A program made the translations under genes and the position numbers. The notes below the pieces were generated by a model that made no database searches, had not been told where the DNA came from, and saw only the letters and a list, made by a program, of their open reading frames with translations. DNA of 47,868 nt from Betaproteobacteria bacterium (GTDB taxonomy: Bacteria; Pseudomonadota; Gammaproteobacteria; Burkholderiales; JAHFQX01), in NCBI GenBank assembly GCA_023259135.1, contig JAHFQX010000003.1:35257-83124 (forward strand), written 5' to 3'. Positions 8,864-17,927 of this stretch are shown one piece after another. The number at the start of each line of letters is the position of its first letter. The stretch's first letter is position 1.

Positions 8864-9649
8864 TCATACGCCCCGGAAGCGGGGCTCGCGTTTTTCCAGA
8901 AGGGCACGGACCCCTTCTTTGGAATCTTCCATTTCGATGGTGCGGGATTGGCAATGGGCCTCGTATTCTCCGGCCGGCCGGGGATCCCAATTGACATGCC
9001 GATACAAGGAGCGCTTGATCATGCGCACCGCCGCCGGAGCACAGGCGGCGATTTCCCGGGCCAATTCCCAAGCCTTGCCCGACACTTCCTGTTCCGCCAC
9101 CGCGTAATTGGCCAGTCCCATCTCGGCGGCCTGAACCCCCGTCATCATGCGGCCGGTGAACAGCATTTCCGCGGCCCGCGGCAGGCCCACCACTCGGGGG
9201 AGCATGTAGCTGATCGCCATCCCCGAATGCAGTCCCAGCTTGACGAAATTGGCGGCGTAACGAGCTTCCCGATTCGCCACCCGGATGTCGCAAATGAGCG
9301 CCAGCCCCAAGCCGCCGCCGACGGCATGGCCGTTCATCGCCGCGATAACCGGCACTTCCACTTCCAGAATGGCCAGGAACGGCCGATAGATGCCGAAAGT
9401 GGCTTCCTGAGGCAACAGCTTGCCCTTATCCAGCAGATCGCTGCGGAAATCCGCGCCCGAGCAAAAGGTATTGCCGCTGCCGGTGATGACCAGGCAACGC
9501 AATTCCCGATTTTGCTTGACGCTGTCGATGACCTGGCCGAAGGCGGCCAGGGTCTCGCCATTCATGGCGTTGCGATTATGGGGCCGGTTCAGGGTGATTT
9601 CCCCGATGGCGCCTTCCTTGCGGTAGAGCACCGCTGAATCGTTATCCAT
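8864..9649 (-). CDS. enoyl-CoA hydratase/isomerase family protein (crotonase 1 of the operon)
   Basis: The 261-residue protein shows ITLNRPHNRNAMNGETL, GSGNTFCSGADFRSDLL (oxyanion loop), AAMNGHAVGGGLGLALICDIRVAN and the C-terminal EGVRALLEKREPRFRG. It is a complete crotonase-fold enzyme. The first catalytic Glu position aligns with Phe/Val in AANFVKLGLHSG, whereas the second Glu is kept (RAAEMLFTG). This argues against a textbook hydratase and fits an isomerase or other crotonase chemistry. It is the first gene of the acyl-CoA operon at 4.7-9.65 kb; gmd lies 35 bp upstream on the same strand and may be separate. Confidence 0.85.
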   Translation of the reverse strand: MDNDSAVLYRKEGAIGEITLNRPHNRNAMNGETLAAFGQVIDSVKQNRELRCLVITGSGNTFCSGADFRSDLLDKGKLLPQEATFGIYRPFLAILEVEVPVIAAMNGHAVGGGLGLALICDIRVANREARYAANFVKLGLHSGMAISYMLPRVVGLPRAAEMLFTGRMMTGVQAAEMGLANYAVAEQEVSGKAWELAREIAACAPAAVRMIKRSLYRHVNWDPRPAGEYEAHCQSRTIEMEDSKEGVRALLEKREPRFRGV

Positions 9650-9684
9650 TTTTCCCCCTTGTTTAGCCGGCCGGATCGGCGGCT

Positions 9685-10776
9685 TTATTCGTGATAGTCA
9701 TAGGCCGAGTAGCCATGACGCTTGACCAGCGCATCCCGCTCGGCGGCCTTGAAATCCTCCCGGGCCATTTCCGCTACCAACTCCCGAAAACCGACCTGGG
9801 GCCGCCAGCCGAGTTTCTCCCTGGCCTTGCTGGGATCGCCCAGCAGCGTCTCCACTTCGGTGGGACGAAAATAGCGAGGATCCACTGCGACCATGCAGCG
9901 TCCACCGGGATCATAACCTTTTTCATCAATGCCGGAACCCTCCCAGCGCAATTGCATGCCCAGTTCCCCGGCGGCGGCCTCGACGAATTCCCGGACGCTG
10001 TGCTGCTCGCCGGTGGCGATGACGTAATCCTCGGGCTGCTGCTGTTGCAGCATGAGCCATTGCATCTCCACGTAATCCCGGGCGTGCCCCCAGTCCCGCA
10101 AGGCATTCAGGTTGCCCAGGTACAGGCAATCTTGCAGCCCGGCCTTGATGCGGGCCAGGCCCCGGGTGATCTTGCGGGTCACGAAGGTCTCGCCGCGAAC
10201 GGGAGATTCGTGGTTGAACAGAATGCCGTTGCAGGCATACATGCCATAGGCTTCCCGGTAGTTCACCGTGATCCAGTAGGCATAGAGCTTGGCCACCGCG
10301 TAAGGGGAGCGGGGATAAAAGGGCGTGGTCTCCTTTTGCGGGGTTTCCCGCACCAGGCCGTAAAGCTCCGAGGTCGAGGCCTGGTAATAACGGGTCTGGC
10401 CGGTCAGGCCGAGGATGCGGATGGCCTCCAGCACCCGCAACGCCCCCAGGGCGTCGGAATTGGCGGTATATTCCGGCTCTTCGAAGGACACCGCCACGTG
10501 GCTCTGGGCCGCCAGGTTATAGATCTCGCCGGGCCGCACCTGTTGGATGATGCGGATCAGGCTGCTGGAATCGGTCATGTCGCCGTAGTGGAGGATAAAT
10601 CTACGGTCGGCGACATGGGGATCCTCGTACAAATGATCGATCCGATCGGTATTGAATAGCGAAGTACGGCGCTTGATGCCGTGGACTTCGTAGCCCTTGT
10701 CGAGCAGGAACTCGGCGAGATAAGCCCCGTCCTGGCCGGTGATGCCGGTGATGAGGGCGATTTTTCTAGTCGTCAT
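9685..10776 (-). CDS. gmd: GDP-mannose 4,6-dehydratase
   Basis: This enzyme converts GDP-mannose to GDP-4-keto-6-deoxymannose, the precursor of GDP-fucose, GDP-rhamnose and related sugars. The 363-residue protein shows the NAD(P) motif [50 protein letters not shown], the STSELYG stretch with the catalytic Thr/Glu, and [15 protein letters not shown] (YxxxK). [18 protein letters not shown] and [14 protein letters not shown] complete the family pattern. No other glycan gene is adjacent, so its pathway partners must lie elsewhere. It is on the same strand as the acyl-CoA genes but functionally unrelated to them. Confidence 0.95.
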   Translation of the reverse strand: MTTRKIALITGITGQDGAYLAEFLLDKGYEVHGIKRRTSLFNTDRIDHLYEDPHVADRRFILHYGDMTDSSSLIRIIQQVRPGEIYNLAAQSHVAVSFEEPEYTANSDALGALRVLEAIRILGLTGQTRYYQASTSELYGLVRETPQKETTPFYPRSPYAVAKLYAYWITVNYREAYGMYACNGILFNHESPVRGETFVTRKITRGLARIKAGLQDCLYLGNLNALRDWGHARDYVEMQWLMLQQQQPEDYVIATGEQHSVREFVEAAAGELGMQLRWEGSGIDEKGYDPGGRCMVAVDPRYFRPTEVETLLGDPSKAREKLGWRPQVGFRELVAEMAREDFKAAERDALVKRHGYSAYDYHE

Positions 10777-10839
10777 GGAAATCCGGATAGGTTGGGGGGA
10801 AATCGCAACAGAGAGGCGGCCCAGCCACTCCCTGTCCCG

Positions 10840-11085
10840 ATTATCCTAGAAACCGCGGTTGGACGGGGTGGAGTGTGGGGTTTTTGGAGCGCGGGGCAAG
10901 GCGCAATGACGCGGAAGGGTCGTTCCCTTCCAAGGAGTTGCAACGCCGCCCTGTGCTCCAAAAACCCTGCAATTCGCCCCGTAGTGGGCTCACCAAGAAG
11001 GTGAATCCATGAACATCGAAAACCTTCATTCCAGTCACGACATTAATCTTCCAGATGAGCGGTCAACTGCGGTTTCTGGGATTAT
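10840..11085. repeat. MITE-like element with nested inverted repeats
   Basis: The gap between gmd and hemA (10777-11188) has no gene. It does contain a 23-bp terminal inverted repeat: 10840-10862 pairs with the reverse complement of 11063-11085 at 19 of 23 positions, core AGAAACCGC. Inside, TTTTTGGAGC (10881-10890) is perfectly repeated in inverted orientation at 10955-10964, and GGAAGGG (10913-10919) pairs with CCCTTCC (10925-10931). The nested symmetry and the roughly 246-bp size fit a non-autonomous miniature element or other dispersed palindromic repeat. Its movement is inference; no second copy was found in this window. Confidence 0.55.
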
Positions 11086-11188
11086 AGTGCTCCCGGGAAC
11101 CGGGATGAAGGTCCCCGTCTCGCCATTTACCCCTCGGGGCATTAAAATCAGGCACTTTTTCCCCTGGGATCGGACCGGATCCCGCGCC

Positions 11189-12445
11189 ATGCACCTATTC
11201 GCCTTCGGGATCAACCACCAGACCGCGCCCCTGCCGGTGCGGGAGCGGGTGGCGTTCGGCCCGGATCATGTGACGGCGGCGCTGCGGGACCTGGTGGCCC
11301 ATCACCCCCCCGTGCGGGAAGCGGCCATCCTCTCCACCTGCAACCGCACCGAGATCTATTGCAACGCGGCGGAATCCGGGCCGGCGGTCGGCTGGCTGGC
11401 GGATTACCATCATCTGAGCCCCCGGTCCCTGACTCCCTATCTCTACACCCTCCCGGCCGATCAAGCGGTGCGCCATGCGCTGCGGGTGGCCAGCGGCCTG
11501 GATTCCATGGTGCTGGGGGAACCCCAGATTCTCGGCCAGATGAAGGAAGCGGTACGCTTCGCCGAGTCGGCGGGCACCCTGGGGGTGCTGCTCAATAAGC
11601 TGTTCCAGCATACCTTCGCGGTGGCCAAGGCCGTGCGCACCCGCACCGAGATCGGCACGAATTCGGTATCCCTGGCTTCGGCCGCGGTGCGGATTGCCCA
11701 ACGGATTTTCCCCGCCATTTCCAGACAAAAGGTGCTGTTCATCGGCGCCGGCGAGATGATCGAGCTGTGCGCGACGCATTTCGCCGCCCAGCAGCCCGCC
11801 GCGCTGGCCTTCGTGAACCGTACTACCGCCCGGGCCGAGGAGCTGGCGCAACGCTTCCAGGCCCCGGCGTTTTCCCTGCAAGAGCTGCCGGAGCGGCTGG
11901 CGGATTACGACATCATCGTATCCTGCACCGCCAGCCCCTTGCCCATCATCGGCAAGGGGCTGATGGAGCGGATCATCAAAGCCCGCCGGCACCGGCCGGT
12001 GCTGATGGTGGATCTGGCGGTGCCCCGCGACGTGGAAGCGGAAGTGTCCCGCATGGACGACGTGTTCCTCTACACCGTGGATGATCTGGGGAAACTGGCG
12101 GAGGAAGGCCGGGACGCCCGCCAAGCGGCGGTGGAGCAGGCGGAAATCATCATCGACGAGGGCGTGGCGGATTTCATGCGCTGGATCGAGGGCCGCGGCG
12201 CGGTTCCCGCCATCCGGGCGCTGCGCGACCAAGCGGAGCGGGCCCGCCGTCACGAGTTGGAACGGGCGCTGCGCCGCCTGTCGCGGGGAGATCCCCCCGA
12301 ACAAGTGCTGGAAGCCTTGAGCCAGGGACTCACCAACAAGCTGCTCCACGCTCCCACCGAAACCCTGCATCGAGCCGGCCCCGACGAGCGGGCCGAATTG
12401 CTGGCCGCCGCGGCCCGAATCTTCAGGATCGACATCAAGGAATGA
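11189..12445 (+). CDS. hemA: glutamyl-tRNA reductase
   Basis: This enzyme reduces Glu-tRNA(Glu) to glutamate-1-semialdehyde, the first step of C5 tetrapyrrole synthesis. The 418-residue protein begins [20 protein letters not shown] and carries the catalytic-Cys region [41 protein letters not shown] and FVNRT follow. Its length equals the usual gammaproteobacterial or betaproteobacterial enzyme. The frame is open upstream to 11009, but the ATG at 11189 begins the conserved N-terminus. The stop overlaps the prfA start (ATGA), giving the conserved hemA-prfA-prmC coupling. Confidence 0.96.
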   Translation: MHLFAFGINHQTAPLPVRERVAFGPDHVTAALRDLVAHHPPVREAAILSTCNRTEIYCNAAESGPAVGWLADYHHLSPRSLTPYLYTLPADQAVRHALRVASGLDSMVLGEPQILGQMKEAVRFAESAGTLGVLLNKLFQHTFAVAKAVRTRTEIGTNSVSLASAAVRIAQRIFPAISRQKVLFIGAGEMIELCATHFAAQQPAALAFVNRTTARAEELAQRFQAPAFSLQELPERLADYDIIVSCTASPLPIIGKGLMERIIKARRHRPVLMVDLAVPRDVEAEVSRMDDVFLYTVDDLGKLAEEGRDARQAAVEQAEIIIDEGVADFMRWIEGRGAVPAIRALRDQAERARRHELERALRRLSRGDPPEQVLEALSQGLTNKLLHAPTETLHRAGPDERAELLAAAARIFRIDIKE

Positions 12446-13533
12446 AACCCAGCATCGCCAAGAAACTGGCCCAATTGAGCACCCGCCTCAAGGAACTCGA
12501 TCGCATACTCAGTTGCGAAACCGTCACCGCGGATCTGGAGCATTACCGGCGGCTGTCCCGCGAGCACGCCGAGATCAGCCCCGTGGTGACGCTCTACGAG
12601 GAGTATCTGGGGAGTGAGGCGGATCTGGCCGCCGCCCAGGAAATGCTGGCCGACGCCCAGCTCAAGGAATACGCCGAAGCGGAAATCCGCGAAGGCCGCG
12701 GCCGCCTGGAGCGCATCGAACTGGAATTGCAAAAGCAATTGCTGCCCAAGGATCCCAACGACGAGCGCAACATCTTCCTGGAAATCCGCGCCGGCACCGG
12801 CGGCGATGAATCGGCGCTGTTCTCCGGCGACTTGTTCCGCATGTATGCCCGCTTCGCCGAGCGCAACCGCTGGCAGGTCGAAATCATTTCCCAGAGCCCC
12901 TCCGAGCTCGGCGGCTACAAGGAGATCATCGCCAAGATCATCGGCCACGGCGCCTATTCCAAGCTCAAGTTCGAATCCGGCGGGCACCGGGTCCAGCGAG
13001 TGCCCGCCACCGAGACCCAAGGGCGCATCCATACCAGCGCCTGCACCGTGGCGGTAATGCCCGAGGCGGACGCGGTCGCCGACGTGGTGCTCAATCCCGC
13101 CGAGCTCAGGATCGATACCTTCCGCGCTTCCGGAGCCGGCGGCCAGCACATCAACAAAACCGATTCGGCGGTGCGGGTCACTCACCTGCCCACCGGCATC
13201 GTGGTGGAATGCCAGGACGACCGCTCCCAGCACAAGAACAAGGCCCAGGCGCTGTCGGTGCTGGCGGCCCGCATCAAGGATAGGCAATTGAGGGAACAGC
13301 AGGCCAAGCAGGCCGCCACCCGCAAATCCCTGATCGGCAGCGGCGACCGCTCGGAGCGTATCCGCACCTACAACTTCCCCCAGGGGCGAATCACCGACCA
13401 CCGCATCAACCTCACGCTATACAAGATCAACGACATCATGGACGGCGACCTGTACGAGCTGTGCTCGGCCCTGATGGCGGAGCACCAGGCGGAACAATTG
13501 GCCGCCCTGGGCGAGGAACGCTCGGCGGCATGA
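12442..13533 (+). CDS. prfA: peptide chain release factor 1
   Basis: RF1 terminates translation at UAG and UAA. The 363-residue protein has the GGQ motif in [19 protein letters not shown], whose Gln is methylated by PrmC, and the codon-recognition region [15 protein letters not shown] with the RF1-type P-A-T. The start overlaps the hemA stop by 4 bp and the end overlaps prmC by 4 bp. Full length, no oddities. Confidence 0.96.
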   Translation: MKPSIAKKLAQLSTRLKELDRILSCETVTADLEHYRRLSREHAEISPVVTLYEEYLGSEADLAAAQEMLADAQLKEYAEAEIREGRGRLERIELELQKQLLPKDPNDERNIFLEIRAGTGGDESALFSGDLFRMYARFAERNRWQVEIISQSPSELGGYKEIIAKIIGHGAYSKLKFESGGHRVQRVPATETQGRIHTSACTVAVMPEADAVADVVLNPAELRIDTFRASGAGGQHINKTDSAVRVTHLPTGIVVECQDDRSQHKNKAQALSVLAARIKDRQLREQQAKQAATRKSLIGSGDRSERIRTYNFPQGRITDHRINLTLYKINDIMDGDLYELCSALMAEHQAEQLAALGEERSAA

Positions 13534-14387
13534 GCTCCTCCGGCGTTGCGCCGCAAGCTCCCCGCCGCACCGTCGGGGAAGCGCTAGCCGCTTCTCCCCT
13601 GGAGCGGCGCGAGGCGGCCCGGCTGCTGCGTCATGTGCTGGAGGTGGACGCGGCCCGGCTCATCGCCCACCCCGAGCGCGTCCTCACCGAAGCCGAAGCC
13701 CGCGCCTTCGCCGCGGCGGCGCAAAGAAGGCAAGCCGGCGAACCCGTGGCCTACATCCTCGGCCGGCGGGAATTTTACGGACTGCTCCTGGAAGTAAGCC
13801 CGGCGGTGCTGATTCCCCGGCCCGAGACCGAGTTGCTGGTGGACACGGCCCTGGGCCTCGTCCCGGCCGACCGGCCCAGCCGGGTCTTGGAATTGGGCGC
13901 CGGCAGCGGCGCGGTCGCCATCGCCCTGGCCCGGCACCGGCCCCAGGCACAAGTCGTCGCGGTCGAGCGTTCCCTCGCCGCCCTGGAGGTGGCGCGGCGC
14001 AACGTCCGGCGGCTGCAGCCGGACAACGTGCGCCTCGTGCAAGGCGATTGGTACGACGCCGTGGCGGGAGAGGTTTTCGATCTCATCGTCTCCAACCCAC
14101 CCTACGTTGCCACGGAAGACCCCCATCTTCGCCAAGGAGACGTGCGTTTCGAGCCCGCCGAGGCGCTGCTGGGCGGGGCGGATGGACTCGAAGCCCTTCG
14201 GTCGGTGATCGCCGGCGCCCCTGACCACTTGGTGGCCGGGGGGCATCTGCTCATGGAACACGGCTGGGATCAAGCCCCGGCGGTGGCCGGGCTGCTGGCG
14301 GCGGCCGGCTTTCAAGCCCGGCAATGCCACCACGACCTGGCCGGCTGCCCGCGGGTGAGCGGCGGCCACGTCGAGGCGAATGCTTGA
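13530..14387 (+). CDS. prmC: release factor glutamine methyltransferase
   Basis: PrmC methylates the GGQ glutamine of RF1 and RF2 using S-adenosylmethionine. The 285-residue product has an N-terminal helical domain with [27 protein letters not shown]. The SAM-binding motif [16 protein letters not shown] and the catalytic NPPY ([15 protein letters not shown]) follow. The ATG at 13530 overlaps the prfA stop (ATGA), and an upstream in-frame start inside prfA is disfavoured. Coupling to its substrate gene prfA is the normal arrangement. Confidence 0.94.
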   Translation: MSSSGVAPQAPRRTVGEALAASPLERREAARLLRHVLEVDAARLIAHPERVLTEAEARAFAAAAQRRQAGEPVAYILGRREFYGLLLEVSPAVLIPRPETELLVDTALGLVPADRPSRVLELGAGSGAVAIALARHRPQAQVVAVERSLAALEVARRNVRRLQPDNVRLVQGDWYDAVAGEVFDLIVSNPPYVATEDPHLRQGDVRFEPAEALLGGADGLEALRSVIAGAPDHLVAGGHLLMEHGWDQAPAVAGLLAAAGFQARQCHHDLAGCPRVSGGHVEANA

Positions 14388-14395
14388 ACTCCGCA

Positions 14396-14425
14396 TTGAC
14401 GGGCCGCCGGAAGCCTCGCTAATAT
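14396..14425 (+). promoter_or_regulatory. candidate sigma70 promoter of grxD
   Basis: TTGACG (14396-14401) and TAATAT (14420-14425) are separated by 18 bp and lie about 45 bp upstream of the grxD ATG. An AAAGGAAAA Shine-Dalgarno region precedes that start. The spacing is good and both hexamers are close to consensus. This would let grxD be expressed independently of hemA-prfA-prmC. Confidence 0.5.
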
Positions 14426-14470
14426 AACCCACCATTTCTGTCAGGAATTAACGCAAAGGAAAACCTAACC

Positions 14471-14776
14471 ATGAACGCCCAAGACCGCATCAAGGAACAA
14501 GTCACCGGCCACCCGGTGACGCTTTACATGAAGGGCTCGCCGCAGTTTCCCCAGTGCGGCTTTTCCGCCGCGGCGGTGAAGATTCTGCAAGCCTGCGGCG
14601 TGGAAAATTTCTTCAGCGTGGATGTGCTGGCCGACGCGGAAATCCGCCAGGGCATCAAGGACTACGCCAACTGGCCCACCATCCCGCAGCTCTACGTGCA
14701 CGGCGAGTTCGTCGGCGGCGCCGACATCATGCGGGAAATGTACGAAAGCGGGGAATTGCAGAAGCTGCTGAAGTAA
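14471..14776 (+). CDS. grxD: monothiol glutaredoxin, CGFS type (Grx4/GrxD)
   Basis: The 101-residue protein reads VTLYMKGSPQFPQCGFSAAA, with the CGFS active site of monothiol glutaredoxins, then YANWPTIPQLYVHGEFVGGADI with the WP and GG glutathione-binding residues. These proteins carry or deliver 2Fe-2S clusters with BolA partners rather than reducing disulfides. The position directly after prmC is a betaproteobacterial gene order. The last 50 bp overlap the 3' end of the convergent methyltransferase frame. Confidence 0.93.
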   Translation: MNAQDRIKEQVTGHPVTLYMKGSPQFPQCGFSAAAVKILQACGVENFFSVDVLADAEIRQGIKDYANWPTIPQLYVHGEFVGGADIMREMYESGELQKLLK

Positions 14777-15508
14777 CCGGCGAGGCCGGATTTTGTGCAA
14801 CACGATGTCGAGATCGGATCATTCCCGCGAGAACGGGGGCGACCGGTTCCGATGACTCGCGGCTAACGTCGCGCTGCCTGTCTCCGGCGACAACCAGAAA
14901 ACCGCCGAAGGGGAATGCCGTCGGCAGACAGCGCTCCACCAGGCGGGCCGCCCCGGAACCGGACGGCAGGAAGACGGCGCTGCGTGCGCTCACGCGGCCG
15001 ACCGGCAATGCATCGAGGACGCGACGAATTTCTTGCGCGGTATGCCAATGCGCTCCCCGATAAGCGCCCACCCCACCGTCCCGGCCCTTTTGCCGCCATA
15101 GCAGGCTGCGGCGATTGAGCAGTCCGATGGCAAAGCGCCTGCGACAGACGCGAACGATTTCCCCGAGCGCTCGCGGCCAGTCGGCGATGAAGCACAGCGC
15201 CGTCACCGAAATCACCCGGTCGAAGCTACCGTCGGCGAAAGGCAGACAGAGCGCGTCGGCGCGCAGGTAGCTCGAATGGCGATCACGGCTACGGGCAAAC
15301 TCCAGCCATTCAGTGTTGATGTCGATGCCGGTCACGCCGATGCCCGGCTGCCCGGCCAGCCTGCGCGTGAACCAGCCGGTACCGCAGCCGACATCCAGGA
15401 GTTGTTCGCCGGCTTGCGGCTCGAGCCGGCACAGCAGAAGGCGGTTTTCGGTTTCGCCGATCCAGCTTCCACGGGGCGTGTCATACCAGGCGTCGTACTC
15501 GGCCGGCT

Positions 15509-15512
<4 letters not shown>
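14727..15512 (-). CDS. class I SAM-dependent methyltransferase
   Basis: The 261-residue protein starts at a GTG (VKPAEYDAWYDTPRGSWIG) overlapping the stop of the cysteine desulfurase gene (GTGA). It carries the SAM motif LLDVGCGTGWFTRRL, the acidic VTGIDIN, and FADGSFDRVISVTALCFIADW, typical of UbiE/type-11 methyltransferases. The substrate is unknown. Translational coupling to the desulfurase gene suggests a sulfur- or selenium-related role, by inference only. The C-terminal 35 or so residues look atypical and the frame runs 50 bp into the opposite-strand grxD, so the native stop may have been lost. Confidence 0.82.
14777..14795 (+). terminator. short terminator-like hairpin after grxD
   Basis: Directly after the grxD stop, CCGGC (14777-14781) and GCCGG (14785-14789) form a GC stem with a three-base loop, followed by ATTTTG. 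The stem is short, so this is only a weak intrinsic terminator candidate. Confidence 0.4.
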
Positions 15513-16665
<1,153 letters not shown>

Positions 16666-16666
<1 letters not shown>

Positions 16667-17017
16667 CAGAACACCAGCACCTTGTCGGCCTCCGCGGTCC
16701 ACTCAGCCAGTTGGGCCAGCGTGGAGCGCCTCGCGCCTTCCACCATCTCTACATCGAGCATGCCACGCGCATCCATGCAGGTTCCGCACAGGGCGATCTC
16801 ATCCTTGCGCAGCACCTTGGCCAACATGAGCTGGATGTTGTAATAGCCCTCCGGCACCTTTTGCCCGGTCTTGGCGCAAGCTACCGCGTCGGCCAGCAGA
16901 AACATCGGCACCCGTTGATCTTCCTTGTCGGCCCAGCGTCCCGGCCGGGCGCAACGCGTTGTAGGCGCGTTCGTTGCCGTAGGACGCGTCATTAATAATG
17001 AAAAGCGTGCCGGTCAT
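16666..17017 (-). pseudogene. DsrE-like sulfur-relay protein, frameshifted
   Basis: The N-terminal frame reads MTGTLFIINDASYGNERAYN; the C-terminal frame reads DKEDQRVPMFLLADAVACAK and later ALCGTCMDARGMLDVEM. Together they make one DsrE/F-like protein of about 116 residues, with the CGTC motif and the Cys of DAVACAK. The two frames are joined by a one-base insertion at the CCC run 16932-16934 (GGG on the coding strand). Removing one G gives a continuous AGTLADKED. DsrE-like proteins pass sulfane sulfur between partners. A sequencing or assembly error at this short homopolymer cannot be excluded, but the next upstream gene is also broken. Confidence 0.8.
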
Positions 17018-17047
17018 TTCTGTTCCCTCCGCTCTGGCCATCGGTAT

Positions 17048-17706
17048 TCAACCGGGCGCGGCTCGCTCCACCGGCAAGCCCGCCGCCTGCCACTCGCTCA
17101 CCCCATCCTGGATCTTGCGCACCCGGAGTCCGCGCCTGGCGAATAATTGCACCGCCTCTTCCGACAGCAGGCAAAACGGACCGCGGCAGTAAGCGACGAC
17201 CTCGCGGTCATGCGGCAACTCGTCGACACGTTTTTCGATCTTGGCCAGGGGCATGGAGCGCGCATAGGGCAAGTGCGCGGTCTGCTACTTGTCTTCCGGG
17301 CGCGCGTCGATAACGACAATCTCGCCGCGCCGCGCTTGCTCGATCAGTTCGGCGCGGCCAAGCTGAGCCAGTTGCTGCGGGTCGGCGGAAATCCTCTCCA
17401 GCGCCACGCGCAGCTCGATCAGGTGCTCCTCGGCGACTTCGCCCATCTTGACCCGCGGCCCGGCGACATCGTCGCCGCTTAAGCGGTAAATCATTTGCTT
17501 GCCGCTGCGCCTGACGGCAACGAGCCGTGCCTCGCGCAGCGCCTTCAAATGAGCACTGGCGAGCCCCATGTCGATGCCGAGCGCGAGATAGCCAGCACCT
17601 CCACCGATTTCTCGCCTTGGGCAAGCACCTCGAGCATCTCAAGTCGCTTTGGGCTGCTGATTGCCTTGCCGATGCGGGCGACCTGCTCATACAGGAGATC
17701 TTTCAT
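17048..17706 (-). pseudogene. ArsR-family regulator fused to a rhodanese domain, broken twice
   Basis: From the ATG at 17706 one reads MKDLLYEQVARIGKAISSPK, the start of an ArsR winged helix. After EVLAIS the frame is lost by a one-base deletion near 17585-17590, and it resumes as LGIDMGLASAHLKALREARL and GKQMIYRLSGDDV. A rhodanese domain follows (EIVVIDARPEDK), is interrupted by an in-frame TAG at about 17285-17287, and continues HLPYARSMPLAKIEK and VVAYCRGPFCLLSEEAV, with the active-site loop CRGPFC. The intact protein would be about 219 residues. Such fusions regulate sulfur-handling genes next to them. Two lesions plus the DsrE frameshift suggest real decay. Confidence 0.8.
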
Positions 17707-17726
17707 GGCTCTATATATTCATGGCA

Positions 17727-17757
17727 ACAATCTAATGTTTATTGGATTGTATGTCAA
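17727..17757 (-). promoter_or_regulatory. promoter with overlapping palindromic operator, upstream of the ArsR-rhodanese gene
   Basis: On the minus strand TTGACA (complement of 17752-17757) and TAGATT (complement of 17729-17734) are spaced by 17 bp, a near-consensus sigma70 promoter reading toward the ATG at 17706. The same DNA holds a 24-bp palindrome at 17727-17750: arms of 10 bp with a GTTT centre, 9 of 10 positions symmetric (ACAATCTAAT / ATTGGATTGT). It covers the spacer and -10 box, exactly where an ArsR repressor would block RNA polymerase. Autoregulation by the now-broken ArsR-rhodanese protein is inferred. Confidence 0.6.
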
Positions 17758-17852
17758 ACCTCGCCCCCGAAGACCCGACCATCCAATGCATGCGCTGCAA
17801 GCGCGGCCTGCCGTCGTGACGACCCTCGCCAACGCATAGGGAGTCTTGCGAT
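17751..17852. other. spacer between the broken ArsR gene and the IS relic
   Basis: No convincing gene is visible here. A 22-codon plus-strand frame from the ATG at 17751 (MSNLAPEDPTIQCMRCKRGL) contains a CxxC pair and ends at a TGA near 17819. It could be the 5' stub of a gene destroyed by the neighbouring insertion sequence, or chance. Confidence 0.25.
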
Positions 17853-17899
17853 GGCGCGAGCGCGGCACGCGCCGACATTGCCGGCTATCTGGACTGGTA
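17853..17899 (+). pseudogene. IS3-type transposase relic, left part
   Basis: The plus strand reads GASAARADIAGYLDWY and then stops resembling a transposase where the recombinase element begins. In IS3-group OrfB proteins this segment immediately precedes the C-terminal N-x-x-RPHSSL motif, which is found in the correct frame 2.6 kb away at 20532. Only about 16 codons are clearly transposase-like, so the 5' part of the transposase is missing. Confidence 0.6.
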
Positions 17900-17927
17900 C
17901 AAGTACGTTTCATACTACCCCATCTCG

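Noticed and set aside
7294-8994. 566-codon plus-strand frame
   Set aside because: Shadow of the SDR and crotonase genes on the minus strand, with no recognisable domain.
9691-10659. 322-codon plus-strand frame opposite gmd
   Set aside because: Composition typical of a reverse-complement shadow; gmd on the other strand is unambiguous.
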